Shown here: in pieces, positions 1 to 9,700 of the stretch
How positions within the stretch are numbered: the first letter of the stretch is position 1
Layout of the letters: each line of letters starts with the position of its first letter
Virus record (IMG/VR): IMGVR_UViG_3300009506_002913
Coordinates: 1 to 23,831 of that record
DNA length: 23,831 bases
Reading direction: 5' to 3' (one strand)
Origin: a virus
Translations under genes and position numbers: made by a program
Notes under the pieces: generated by a model
The model's database searches: none
Told to the model about the DNA's origin: nothing
What the model saw: only the letters and a program-made list of their open reading frames with translations

Positions 1-779
1 TTATTGGATGTGGACGAAAATGCATCTACAATATTGTTGGATTCAATTGTTTCTCTTTCGACTCCATCAACAAAAACCTTTTTATCATTAGGCGACTGTA
101 AAGTTTGCGGAGTCGAACCTTCATTATAAACTCCACGATATGTATCAAAAAAATCTTCCACCTGACGTTCTATAACAACATCTTTTTCATCAATATCAAG
201 TTTTTCAGAAACTTTAACTTGATCCCAAAAAATTTCTACAAACATCGGTATGTCTTTAACTGAAACTTTATCCTTAAATGATTCTTTCTCGCCAACATTG
301 TTTTCATTTTCAGTGTAAAATTGATAAGTAAAAGAAGTATAAAAATTAGGAGGAATTACCAAACTATTAAATTCCAATTGTTCGGACATATCTGTTTTTA
401 ATGCTACAAATAAATTAATTTTTGTTGCCTCATCTATCGCCTTTTCTATTTCGTCTGCCGAATTTATTTCGCTACCAATTATTGTATAAATTTCTTTAGT
501 ATATTCTACTCTGCCGGCAGAATCAATTTCTCCAACAACCTGTGATGATTCTTTTTTGGCTGGCGCCGTAGTATCGACAGTAACTTCTTCACCTGGAGAT
601 TTTGCAGTAGCCGCTTTGGCAACGGCTTGTAAAGTTTGGTCATTATTCAATTGTGAGTCTTCAGAAGACAAAACAACCAAATTTGTAAAATCAAAAGTAG
701 ATGTAACATTGGGTAAAGCTTCACCACTCTTTACCAAAAGTTGTCCCCAGGTTTGTGAAGTTCCTTCTCTTTTAATCAT
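1..779 (-). CDS. Partial tail/structural protein, 3' end outside window
   Basis: The frame is open from an ATG at 779 to the left edge, giving about 259 residues with no stop, so the C-terminus is missing. The start ATG overlaps the TGA of the upstream gene (ATGA), which suggests translational coupling and supports this start. The N-terminus reads MIKREGTSQTWGQLLVKSG. Residues about 50-90 are rich in Ala, Lys, Thr, Glu and Ser and look like a flexible linker; the rest is mixed alpha/beta and acidic. I recognise no family. Its place at the end of the baseplate/tail run suggests a virion protein, but this is inference from position only. Confidence 0.75.
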   Translation of the reverse strand, partial: MIKREGTSQTWGQLLVKSGEALPNVTSTFDFTNLVVLSSEDSQLNNDQTLQAVAKAATAKSPGEEVTVDTTAPAKKESSQVVGEIDSAGRVEYTKEIYTIIGSEINSADEIEKAIDEATKINLFVALKTDMSEQLEFNSLVIPPNFYTSFTYQFYTENENNVGEKESFKDKVSVKDIPMFVEIFWDQVKVSEKLDIDEKDVVIERQVEDFFDTYRGVYNEGSTPQTLQSPNDKKVFVDGVERETIESNNIVDAFSSTSN

Positions 780-2197
780 ACTTCAGTAATCCCCTCTTTC
801 GTTCCGGGCTTTTTCAAAATATCCGCTTCCGTTGTTTCTCCTTCCTTCTTTTCAAAAGTAATTGATACATCTTCATCTCTATTTGCAGGTTTATTCAACA
901 AATAAAGGTACTGTCTAAGATACTCAAACGCACCACTATGACCCTTCAAATCACTCAAGGTGAAAAAAGTATTAGAAATATCAGATAAATCCACCTTTGG
1001 CACACCATACTCTTCTACAGACTCAATTTTATTAGAAATGTCCGGAATTTGTAATTGTCCATTTTCATATTTCCATTTGATATTTAATGGAACCCATATA
1101 ATGTTTTTTGTAATAGGATCTGAAAATGTAGCATTTTTATTTTCCAACGCTTCAATCACGGCCTGTAATCTTAAATTAAGTTGTTCTTTGGTTATATTAT
1201 TAACCGGAGGAAAACTAAAAGCTTTCAAAAATTCTTCTACAGTCTGCTCAGAATCAGAAATTGTAGTTTTTGTAACAATTATTTCATTAGCAACTCTTGA
1301 ATTGAATTTGTCGGTGTAAAAAATCCTATCAACAGGATCTATGCTTTCTACAAAAATATCAAAAAATATATCTGGTAACCCTCCAATTAAACTTAAAACT
1401 TGTTTATAAGTATCTTTAACTCCAAATAAAAATATAGAATCATCAATAATTTTCATTATATCTGAAGCTTTGTAGTCTGTTGGCATCACAATTTCATTAT
1501 TCACCAAAAAATTAGATATTGGCACATTAACAGAATTTGGAGAAAAAAACCTCAAACTATCATTAAGTAAAGACATTACCCAAGCGTGCCTTCTGTCGCC
1601 AAATATTTTAGCAGAATTATTGTACATATCCAATTCACTACTTTCTGGATGCACTTCTGTAATGTATGCTTTTTCTTTGTGCAATAAAATAAAATTATAA
1701 TCAATTTCTGATATTTTTTGTGGAACTTTTGTTGCCACAATTTTATATTGATATATTCTATCTTTCTTGATATGTGGATCATGAAATATCAAAATATCAT
1801 CTTCATTTATCACAAAATCACCAATTTGTCTAATATAATCAACATAGTAGCTTCTTTCCTTTTCCAAATCCTTAACAGATAAAAACAAAACTCTATTAAA
1901 TTCTGAATCTTGAGTTCCGCCTGACAATTTTGAAAAAATATTCTTTTTGAAAATTTCATAATGAGTAGAATCAAGATATTTTTTCCAAACTAAAAGACAA
2001 CCTAAAAATTCTCCACTAACAACATATTCAACAACAAAAAGCAATTTTGGAATATTAGAGGTATAAAAATCAGGAGAACTTTCAAATCCAACCCGTTGAA
2101 ACTCACTTAAAGTAGGTTGCTTTATTGATTGCGCAGTTGCAGATTTTATGTTAACCGATGACACCAAAAAATCTGCTAAAACACCCCTGTCTACCAT
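776..2197 (-). CDS. Unknown structural protein downstream of FN3 protein
   Basis: A 473-residue protein starting MVDRGVLADFLVSSVNIK. I chose the ATG at 2197, which lies one base after the TAA of the upstream FN3 gene; an in-frame TTG lies 12 bases further upstream at 2209, inside that gene. An AAGG sequence about 12 bases before the ATG is a weak ribosome site. The N-terminal 150 residues contain alternating beta-type stretches ending in a segment like RIYQYKIVATKV, which resembles the F strand of an Ig/FN3-like domain. The C-terminal 40 residues are charged and probably disordered. It overlaps the next gene by four bases. No family recognised; a tail or baseplate role is inferred from context. 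Confidence 0.8.
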   Translation of the reverse strand: MVDRGVLADFLVSSVNIKSATAQSIKQPTLSEFQRVGFESSPDFYTSNIPKLLFVVEYVVSGEFLGCLLVWKKYLDSTHYEIFKKNIFSKLSGGTQDSEFNRVLFLSVKDLEKERSYYVDYIRQIGDFVINEDDILIFHDPHIKKDRIYQYKIVATKVPQKISEIDYNFILLHKEKAYITEVHPESSELDMYNNSAKIFGDRRHAWVMSLLNDSLRFFSPNSVNVPISNFLVNNEIVMPTDYKASDIMKIIDDSIFLFGVKDTYKQVLSLIGGLPDIFFDIFVESIDPVDRIFYTDKFNSRVANEIIVTKTTISDSEQTVEEFLKAFSFPPVNNITKEQLNLRLQAVIEALENKNATFSDPITKNIIWVPLNIKWKYENGQLQIPDISNKIESVEEYGVPKVDLSDISNTFFTLSDLKGHSGAFEYLRQYLYLLNKPANRDEDVSITFEKKEGETTEADILKKPGTKEGITEV

Positions 2198-2198
2198 T

Positions 2199-4484
2199 TT
2201 ACACACCAACCTTGATTATTTTAACGCCTACAATATTTCCATCAATATCAGAAGACCCAACCTTATAAACATACGAATTTCCACCTTTCGCTGTTTTGTC
2301 AACATAGCTTGAAAATAAATAAGATTCCCCCATTATTTCAAAAGTATCATATGCTGTATCGGCTTTTCTCTTTATCACCCAATGATCTGGTTTTAATTTG
2401 TTAGAATCATTTTCCCAGCTAATTCTTACAGACAAGGGAAGAACCCTTTCATTCACAACTTCAGCACGTAAATTAATTGGCGAAGATATCGCAGGAACTG
2501 TATCAAATTTTATTTCAGATGAATAATTACTGTATTTTCCATATTCAGAATCAACCAACTGAACTGCGGCCACTCTGTAATAATAGGTTGTATTTGTTTG
2601 TAAAAATTCAGGAATACCTTCAGGCCTTTTGATTGATTCATCTAAAATGCCGCCAGGTGACCTTGCATCTGTATCATCCTGAACAGCCGGAGCTGTACCG
2701 GGGATGCGATCCGTTATAGCGACAACATCCCTACTGCCAACACCACCAGAACCTTCTGGGTTTGTGGCACTAGAAACACCAACACCACCAGAACCTTCTA
2801 TCGAAACACTCGGAGGACGATCTTCTGGAATGAAATCTATTTTGTCTGTGACAGGAAATTCATCAATTATAAACTTACCTTTAACTAATGGAAAAGTTTT
2901 ATAAACTCTTTCATCTTTTCTTCTGCGTTGCACAGAAAAATAGATATTATCAATTCCATAATTATCATCATCCCAAGTTATTTTAACTCTTAATGGGTTT
3001 TCTCTCAAAATTTCTGTCTTTAAATTTATCGGAGTTTTAACACTTTTCTTGCCGGAATTTTTAACTGTAGCAAAAGCAAAAGATGACTTATTTCCAAATT
3101 GATCAACACCAACCGTACAATATTGATATATATTACCAATACTTACAGTTTTATCAACAAACTCTATTTCTTTAAGTGATTTGTCTACAAAAAATTTATC
3201 TTTTTCCCAACCAACAAGTGCTCCATATCCATCAGAATCTAAAGATGGCACAAGGAAACTTCTCTCAAAAATACTTAAATTTTTTCTCTGTAATTTATAA
3301 TAAAGAATCCTGGGATCATTGGGAGAAATAGTAATCTTAATAGCATCAGAATTTTGGTCCTGTATAGCAGATAAAATAGGAATTCTCAAATCATTAGATC
3401 TTGTTTTTGAAGTCAAAAATTGATCACTAACGGTTGTTGTAATTTCAGAAGGATCTGAATAAGTTCCATAAATATTTCTAAGAAAAACCCTATACTTATA
3501 TTTTTTTCCATATAAAACATCTGAATCTACTATTTTAACTTTATTTGTTAAATTATTGATATTCGCTATAATTTTAAATTCACTATCTTCTTCTGCTTTT
3601 TTGAAAATAAGAACTCTATTAACTTGATCTCTGTCGTCAATTCTTACACTCAAAACTAATGATGTTCTAAAAGTTTTTGCAACAATACTAGATGGCGGTC
3701 TAACATCAACAGTATCTGTAATATACACTCTCAAAATATTCGACTTAGTGTCTCCCCCAATTCTCCTATAGGCACCAACCACATAGTATTCAAAAGTTTC
3801 ACCAAACTTAGGAGTTCTGTCGTTATAAAAAAGATTAATAAAATCATTTTCTACAACAAAAACTTGTTTATTTTGAAGTTCCTTTAATACGCTACCGTAA
3901 TCAACAGATCCAATCTTTACAAAAGACATATCTAAAACATTATTTTCACTATCTACATATCTATTGACCACTTTCGAAGTAGAAGTAGGAGCCTCTAAAG
4001 ATGTTTGCTCCAAATAAAAATTTGGATTCAAATAAGAAACAGGTAAAGAAGAAATATTCACTTGTGGAATTGCTTTACGTTCCGCAGAAAATTTACTAAA
4101 AGATAAAATATTTTTAGATATTTGAGTAACTGCCGACAAATCAAAAACAGGTTGTTCTTTGGTGTGTATTTTTCTTCTATAAATATCGAACTTCAACAAA
4201 TTATTTGAAGATGCCCCTCTCTTGTCGTTATTTATTCCCGCCTTTTCTATTCTAAAATTCAATTGAACATAAGGATTTCTAAGCCCATCCAACATCAACG
4301 TCGCATATAAATCTGGCGCAGAAGGATATTGTTTAACAGACACTTGTGGACTTTTTCCAACCACAAATATAGTCGACTTAATTGAATTATCAATTATATT
4401 TTCTTCTTTTTGAGTAGTAGTATCCTTTAAAAGATCATACAGATCATCAAAATTTACCACCACATTATTTGATTTAGTCGACAT
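2199..4484 (-). CDS. Fibronectin type III repeat tail protein
   Basis: A 761-residue virion protein candidate with repeated FN3-type beta-sandwich modules, the kind found in phage tail and baseplate proteins that touch glycans. Modules fall at about residues 260-353, 368-475, 481-663 and 666-761. The recurring F-strand signature is visible as KYKYRVFLRNIYG, IYQYCTVGVDQFGN and TYYYRVAAVQLVD. The third module carries an insert of about 75 residues rich in Gly, Ser and Pro (about 550-624). The first 255 residues are not FN3 and are unassigned. I chose the ATG at 4484, 9 bases after AAGG; an in-frame ATG at 4490 is closer to that site. The start lies inside the 3' end of the upstream gene. FN3 assignment is by pattern, not alignment. 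Confidence 0.82.
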   Translation of the reverse strand: MSTKSNNVVVNFDDLYDLLKDTTTQKEENIIDNSIKSTIFVVGKSPQVSVKQYPSAPDLYATLMLDGLRNPYVQLNFRIEKAGINNDKRGASSNNLLKFDIYRRKIHTKEQPVFDLSAVTQISKNILSFSKFSAERKAIPQVNISSLPVSYLNPNFYLEQTSLEAPTSTSKVVNRYVDSENNVLDMSFVKIGSVDYGSVLKELQNKQVFVVENDFINLFYNDRTPKFGETFEYYVVGAYRRIGGDTKSNILRVYITDTVDVRPPSSIVAKTFRTSLVLSVRIDDRDQVNRVLIFKKAEEDSEFKIIANINNLTNKVKIVDSDVLYGKKYKYRVFLRNIYGTYSDPSEITTTVSDQFLTSKTRSNDLRIPILSAIQDQNSDAIKITISPNDPRILYYKLQRKNLSIFERSFLVPSLDSDGYGALVGWEKDKFFVDKSLKEIEFVDKTVSIGNIYQYCTVGVDQFGNKSSFAFATVKNSGKKSVKTPINLKTEILRENPLRVKITWDDDNYGIDNIYFSVQRRRKDERVYKTFPLVKGKFIIDEFPVTDKIDFIPEDRPPSVSIEGSGGVGVSSATNPEGSGGVGSRDVVAITDRIPGTAPAVQDDTDARSPGGILDESIKRPEGIPEFLQTNTTYYYRVAAVQLVDSEYGKYSNYSSEIKFDTVPAISSPINLRAEVVNERVLPLSVRISWENDSNKLKPDHWVIKRKADTAYDTFEIMGESYLFSSYVDKTAKGGNSYVYKVGSSDIDGNIVGVKIIKVGV
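2737..2799 (-). repeat. Two in-frame 21-bp direct repeats in an FN3 insert
   Basis: The 21 bases at 2737-2757 recur exactly at 2779-2799, 42 bases (14 codons) apart. On the coding strand each encodes EGSGGVG. They lie in the Gly/Ser-rich insert of the FN3 protein. A recent in-frame tandem expansion of a flexible linker is the simplest explanation. Confidence 0.85.
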
Positions 4485-4833
4485 CAACATCTACCTTAAT
4501 ATACTTTTCAAAACCCTCTTCAATTATATCATCATTTATTGTATCTACAGTATCGTCTCTATAGGCCCTTTGGAGAACCCCGTCACTACCACTATAAAAC
4601 ACCTCTATCAAAAAACCATTTAATGAAGGAACCGGACCATCTTTTGTTTTAAGAGTTAAATCTATAGTTACTTTATCTGTTCCTTCCAAAATTTCAACAT
4701 CCTCTTCGACATTCACAATAACAGTTTCCAAAATTTTTTCCACATCAATACTGTTTGGTTCCACACTTTCCAAACTAAAAAAAGATCCCTTATTGGAATC
4801 AAACAGATATTTACCCTTTTGATAAATTGACAT
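4474..4833 (-). CDS. Small acidic structural protein, unknown
   Basis: A 119-residue acidic protein starting MSIYQKGKYLFDSNKG. Its ATG follows the upstream gene's stop by one base, and a GGGA stretch about 8 bases upstream is a weak ribosome site. The middle (about 50-95) reads as beta strands around a segment KVTIDLTLKTKDGP, possibly a small beta-sandwich. The C-terminus is very acidic and ends in alternating Val and Asp (VDVDVD). It overlaps the start of the FN3 gene, so the two are probably translated together. No family recognised; a tail accessory role is inferred from position between virion-type genes. Confidence 0.75.
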   Translation of the reverse strand: MSIYQKGKYLFDSNKGSFFSLESVEPNSIDVEKILETVIVNVEEDVEILEGTDKVTIDLTLKTKDGPVPSLNGFLIEVFYSGSDGVLQRAYRDDTVDTINDDIIEEGFEKYIKVDVDVD

Positions 4834-4834
4834 A

Positions 4835-5356
4835 TTAACGTCCCAAGATTTTCAAAATTCTTTGTTCTCTGATAAAGGTTTCTTCTTTCGATACGGTATC
4901 TTGTTTTTTCAATTCAGTTTTAAATATTGCAGCTTCTGGTTTTCTGGTTTGTTTAACTATAGTTTTGATTGTTTTAATATTTGCCAATTTATAATCTCTA
5001 TTTAACTCAAATTCCACATCTTCATCTTGACTTGTAACAAAGGAAGGCAAAACTTCATTTGTTGCAGGGATTGTAAAAATATAAGAATTAAAATCTAAAT
5101 TTCTTCTGCCAAAAACCTTGCCTTTTGAGTCAGCAACTTTTTGATCACTTTCAAAAAAATTATGATTTCTATACACAATATCATCATAACTTGAAGATGT
5201 ATATATTCTGGAAATGTTGAGTGAACCACTATAATCTATACCATCATCGGAAAATGCATAATACTCTATTTTGAGCTGATTTTTAGATAAAAGTTCTCTA
5301 CCTTTATCTGTCAAAACAACATCGAAAATTCTTTCTTTTTTATCTAAAAACCCCAT
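4835..5356 (-). CDS. Conserved phage structural protein (LTDxGR...DDGIDY type)
   Basis: A 173-residue protein. Its N-terminus has the pattern MGFLDKKERIFDVVLTDKGR, followed by KIEYYAFSDDGIDYSG near residues 29-44. From memory this matches a small family of phage virion proteins starting MGFLD..., with an LTDxGR box and a later Asp-Asp-x-Ile-Asp-Tyr box; the role is unknown. The C-terminal third is Lys-rich and helical (TIKTIVKQTRKPEAAIFKTE). The gap to the preceding gene is 17 bases and shows no clear ribosome site, so translation may depend on coupling. Tail location is inferred from its neighbours. Confidence 0.78.
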   Translation of the reverse strand: MGFLDKKERIFDVVLTDKGRELLSKNQLKIEYYAFSDDGIDYSGSLNISRIYTSSSYDDIVYRNHNFFESDQKVADSKGKVFGRRNLDFNSYIFTIPATNEVLPSFVTSQDEDVEFELNRDYKLANIKTIKTIVKQTRKPEAAIFKTELKKQDTVSKEETFIREQRILKILGR

Positions 5357-5373
5357 TTAAAATAATTAGAATC

Positions 5374-6723
5374 TCACGATTTTATTAATCTGCCCCAAGT
5401 AATAAAGTTTTTATTTTTTTCATCTGTTTGTCCATTTTTATGCTTCACAGAAATTCTCAAATCTTTAACATTAGTCAATGGAATATCTATATTCCAATTA
5501 ATTTCAACTGGCGAGACGCCGTAATCTATATCTTTTCTATGAATAACATCCCTATATATGGCCTCAACAAAAGTTCCAGAAATTTCATATTCTACTGATT
5601 GGTTTATGGTAAATTCATTATCTCTAAGGGGCCTTTTTTCAATACGAATAAGAACACTGTCATCCGTTCCACTCACGGGAACATCTACATAACAAAAAAG
5701 TGTCAAATGATCATATTCTGAAACATCTCTGAATTTTCCTGGTTCAAATGTTGTCGACAATTTCCCGGGTTTCTGTCCGGGCGAATAACTACCAACGCCA
5801 CGAACAAAAGAATCTGTATTTTGATCAGGCCAAAAAACATAAACAACAGAACCTATATGATTTATTTGAATTAAATCATCATCTGTATTTCCTACTCTTC
5901 CTTCATCTACTGTTCCCAATATTAAATATGGCATTTGATAAAGACCGCTAGAATGAGGAAACTCCGACACATTCAAAGTCTTTTCTTTAGGAAATGCAGC
6001 CAACCTAGTATAGCCAAATTCAAAATTTTGATTTTCATGATCTTTGAAATATTTAATACCAAAATCGGTTAAATAAGAATCAAAATCCAACCTTGCATTT
6101 TTGAAAGCATATGAATTATCAGCACTCGAAGAAAATAAAAATGTAGTAGTTTGACCAACGAAATTGTCTCCATATTTATTGGAAGAGAGACTTGAAAAAT
6201 CTACTATAAATTTATACCAATCACCTTCATCTTTCCAAAATGTTCCAAAACCCTTAACTGACGAAAAAGGTTCATAATAAGTAAAATCTCTAAGATAGAT
6301 ATCAAAATCAGAAGAATCAAATGTTCCACTAACTCTTTTGACAAAACATGAAAACAAAACAGAGCGTGCAACACTTTCATCTGGAGTGGTAGAACCAGAA
6401 GCAGCAACACCAAATACGGACGAAAACCACTCAGGCTCTAAATTAAATCCAGATCTTCCATCACCAATAACAATTGGAACATTGTTCGATGTATACAAAC
6501 TTCTACTAAATTCTATACCTACAGCACCAGAAAGAATAAATTCATCATCAAAAGAACCAGTTGTAGCAAATGCAGATTCAAGTCCTCCGTGCGACCCGCT
6601 AAATGCCAACCAACTAAGTCTAATTTTTTTTCTGGCTGAACAAAAATAATGTTCATTGTCTTTAGACGAATCAACAGAATAAATAACAAAACCATTTCCC
6701 AGCTTTCTATTAACAATAGACAT
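5374..6723 (-). CDS. Unknown structural protein, beta-rich
   Basis: A 449-residue protein rich in Ser, Phe, Tyr, Asp and Gly with beta-strand periodicity throughout, typical of phage tail or fibre proteins. The start ATG lies one base after the TAA of the LamG gene and is served by a good GAGG site six bases away. The segment at about residues 125-200 (GDWYKFIVDFSSLSSNKYGD) resembles the style of the carbohydrate-binding-like domain in the upstream protein, where a DDWYRCYMAF stretch occurs, so it may hold a related jelly-roll. The C-terminal 100 residues look like another beta domain (PVEINWNIDIPLTNVKDLRI). No named family recognised. Confidence 0.8.
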   Translation of the reverse strand: MSIVNRKLGNGFVIYSVDSSKDNEHYFCSARKKIRLSWLAFSGSHGGLESAFATTGSFDDEFILSGAVGIEFSRSLYTSNNVPIVIGDGRSGFNLEPEWFSSVFGVAASGSTTPDESVARSVLFSCFVKRVSGTFDSSDFDIYLRDFTYYEPFSSVKGFGTFWKDEGDWYKFIVDFSSLSSNKYGDNFVGQTTTFLFSSSADNSYAFKNARLDFDSYLTDFGIKYFKDHENQNFEFGYTRLAAFPKEKTLNVSEFPHSSGLYQMPYLILGTVDEGRVGNTDDDLIQINHIGSVVYVFWPDQNTDSFVRGVGSYSPGQKPGKLSTTFEPGKFRDVSEYDHLTLFCYVDVPVSGTDDSVLIRIEKRPLRDNEFTINQSVEYEISGTFVEAIYRDVIHRKDIDYGVSPVEINWNIDIPLTNVKDLRISVKHKNGQTDEKNKNFITWGRLIKS

Positions 6724-6724
6724 A

Positions 6725-9700
6725 TTATTCCTCGTTATCCCTATCTTTTTTTGCCACCATTTGTTTTACCCATTCATTTCTGAAATTGATGCCAGAATTT
6801 GAATCGCAAGTATCTATTTTGTCATCGCCAGAAAGTTTCGAAACTTGCAAAAAACTATCAAAAAAAGTCTTAGTATTTGAATTATCTCCGGTTGTAACAA
6901 ATTCACTTGGTATGTCTACTCCATCTTTGACCTCCTCAAGTTGAATTCCATAAACAGCAAATGGATTACCGGGCCCGCCAGCATAAGATGAAGTAAGGTC
7001 GGCAGCGGCAGCACCTACACGAATTCCAGACAATTTAGAAGCATCACCACCCAAAGATGCTTCGTCTACAGTAAATGCCATATAACACCTATACCAATCA
7101 TCTCCAGCATCTTGTATTCCAAACACGGTAGTTGTTGACTCTAAATATGTGCTACCCAGCGTTCCAGATACTATACAATAATATGAGCCCCAACTGTCAG
7201 GAGCTAATTGAAAAAACACAAAATCTTGATCAACTGATTTAAAATAACCAGAAAGAACATATCTTTTACCTGCCTGAATTGTCACAAATCCATCATAAAC
7301 GGCAGATTCAAAATAATGACTTTCATCATCATCTGTATCAAAAACAAGTATTGCATCTTCTCCACCAAAGGGATCTGTAGCTACACTAGATGCAGACAAA
7401 AAAGTATAACTCCAAGTTGCAGCCTCAAAATTATTGGAATTAAGTGCCAAATTTTCAACAGATCGTTTTCTAAAAATCTGAGAATCATTAGATATATTAT
7501 CAAATTTAGAAACATTTGTGTTATTGATCTGTCCATCAATTTTAGTGATTTCCAACCTATCGGGCACGGGAACAGAACTACTCATAATAAGAATGCTAAC
7601 AGAATCCATACTGATAGCGCTAATTTCACCATTAAAAACATTCATACTTGAACCAGTAATAGCAGCACTGGCTGTAATTTCCATTTCAGGAATCGTTTTG
7701 GGAGTTCTAAATATAGGATATTTAAAAGACAATTTGGGTCGCTCTAATGCATGACTTTCAACCACCTGTTCTCCGCCAATAAAGCTCACCCTGACTGGCA
7801 ATAATTGTTTTATTGCATCACTAATTTTCTTATCAAACCATCTAAAAAGTTTGAAAAATGAAGTAAAATTCAAACTATCACCAAGTCTTTCAAAATAAAC
7901 TCTTCTGTAAGATTCCAGATCCGTATATTCATCTCTGTACTTATTTATTGGTTTTCCTATTGAATCATTCAATTTATCAAAAGTAGAAAAGATTTTTGCT
8001 ATATCTTCATTTAAAGAATCAATTAAATTAAACTCAATAGATACTTCATCGTTATCAAAACAAGCATCTTTCGATGTTAATTTACTTTTATTGTAAACAC
8101 GTATTTTATTTTGTGTATATCTTAAGTCAACATCGGCATTCAAATAATCATAAGATCTCAAAAATTTCTTAAAAGGATTATAACTTGCATCAAAATTCCA
8201 ACCAATAGCATCGTTTCCATTTTGAGATAGATCTGTTATATTTTCTATTGTTCCCGCAGAAGATGCTGTTACAAAGTTATTTAATGCCCAATGGCCAACC
8301 AACGGGTTGGGTAATTCCAATATATCTTTAATGCCCACACTTTCAAAATGCAGGGCATGATCATAAATTTCACTAGCAGACAAGGCACGATTCCAATATC
8401 TAACTTCACTAAACCACCCTTCCGTTTCATGATTAAAAAGGGAACCAGAATTTGCGCCTATAATGAAATCAAAATCACTTCCAGTAAACGCCCCACTCAC
8501 AACACCGGACCCTTCAAATGAAGAACTAATAGAAAACTTTTCTACATTAACTTCATCAGTATCTGGTCTAGTAACATAAATAAATGGAATTTTATCATTC
8601 AAGCCAGCAGCTATGTGTGTAAATTCTCCATCAAAAATATCTATACTGGCAGAAAAAGATTCGCCATCACTGGCTGTAAGAATCAATTCTGTATCTGTGC
8701 TATTCCATAATAAAGTAACAGATTCCGAATCTGCAGAATCTACAAATTGCCATAAACTACCAGAAGTAAAATTAGAACTTGCAGAAAATCTAACATATGA
8801 TTCGACAGTAAATGAGTTGTTCGGAGAAGCAACAAGAGAAGTATTTCTAACAAAAGCATCTTTAAAACTTCCCGTAATACCAAGAGCAGCAACAACTTTA
8901 TCTCTATGTATTCTAGAATCCTGTATAGAAGAACCAGCGGAATAACCAAATTCTTTAATTCTGATATTTTCTTTATTTATTCCCAACACATTCAAAAAAG
9001 CATCCAAATTTGACCTTTTTCCTTTGGTTTTATACAAATACGGAAGATTGTTTAATATCCTTCTCCAAAATTGGTCCTTTACTTCAACAAGAGGAACTTC
9101 AAGACTTCCAGAATTCAAAACTCCACTACCAAAAAAGAAAGACAAGGGATCGGTATCACCAAAATGTTCTGTAACTTTCCATCCAAAATAATCTTTCAAA
9201 AAAGATAAAAATAAATCAGGAGACTCATCAACTCCGTCATAGTTGGTGACTCTAAGATTGTCAAATTGATCTATATAAAGTTTTATCTCATCAAAATATC
9301 TGCCCATCGCCAAACAAAATGATTGCAACAAACCTTGTGAAAAATTATCTTCTTCTAAGACACCCCCAGGAATCATATTGAGAATAAACTTGTTATTTTC
9401 AGCATCATAAAAAGATGCCGAAAAATCTATACTTGATGTAAATGATACAACATCAGAATGAAAACTATATAAAATAGGATCCCCTGGATCGTCAACCATT
9501 ACCGATCCAGACGTTCTACTGTCCGAAGAATAATTTAAATATCTTCCATGTAACCCGCTCTTAGAATAATCCACAATAACTTGATCAATAGAACCTGTGC
9601 CTGTGACACTTTCATTAAATTTATAATGAAGTTTAAGAAAATCTTCTGCATCTATAGGTCTGTTATAATTGTCAGAAATCCAATTTGCACTGGCGGTATG

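Noticed and set aside
556-789. Open + strand frame of 77 codons
   Set aside because: Lies fully opposite the partial minus-strand tail gene, which has a coupled start; composition is that of a shadow frame. The same applies to the other + strand frames (for example 960-1319, 6338-6649, 8613-8945, 11196-11474, 12210-12521, 21518-21826).
1576-1782. Alternative minus-strand frame of 68 codons
   Set aside because: Contained in another frame of the 473-residue tail gene; no ribosome site. Similar internal frames at 6204-6413, 6519-6716 and 8740-8949 are rejected for the same reason.
5764-5781. Inverted repeat CCCGG...CCGGG
   Set aside because: Within coding sequence for a Pro-Gly segment; the pairing follows from codon content and no T-run follows.
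8300-8317. Possible hairpin CCAAC...GTTGG
   Set aside because: Inside the large LamG gene and not followed by a T-run on the minus strand, so not a terminator.
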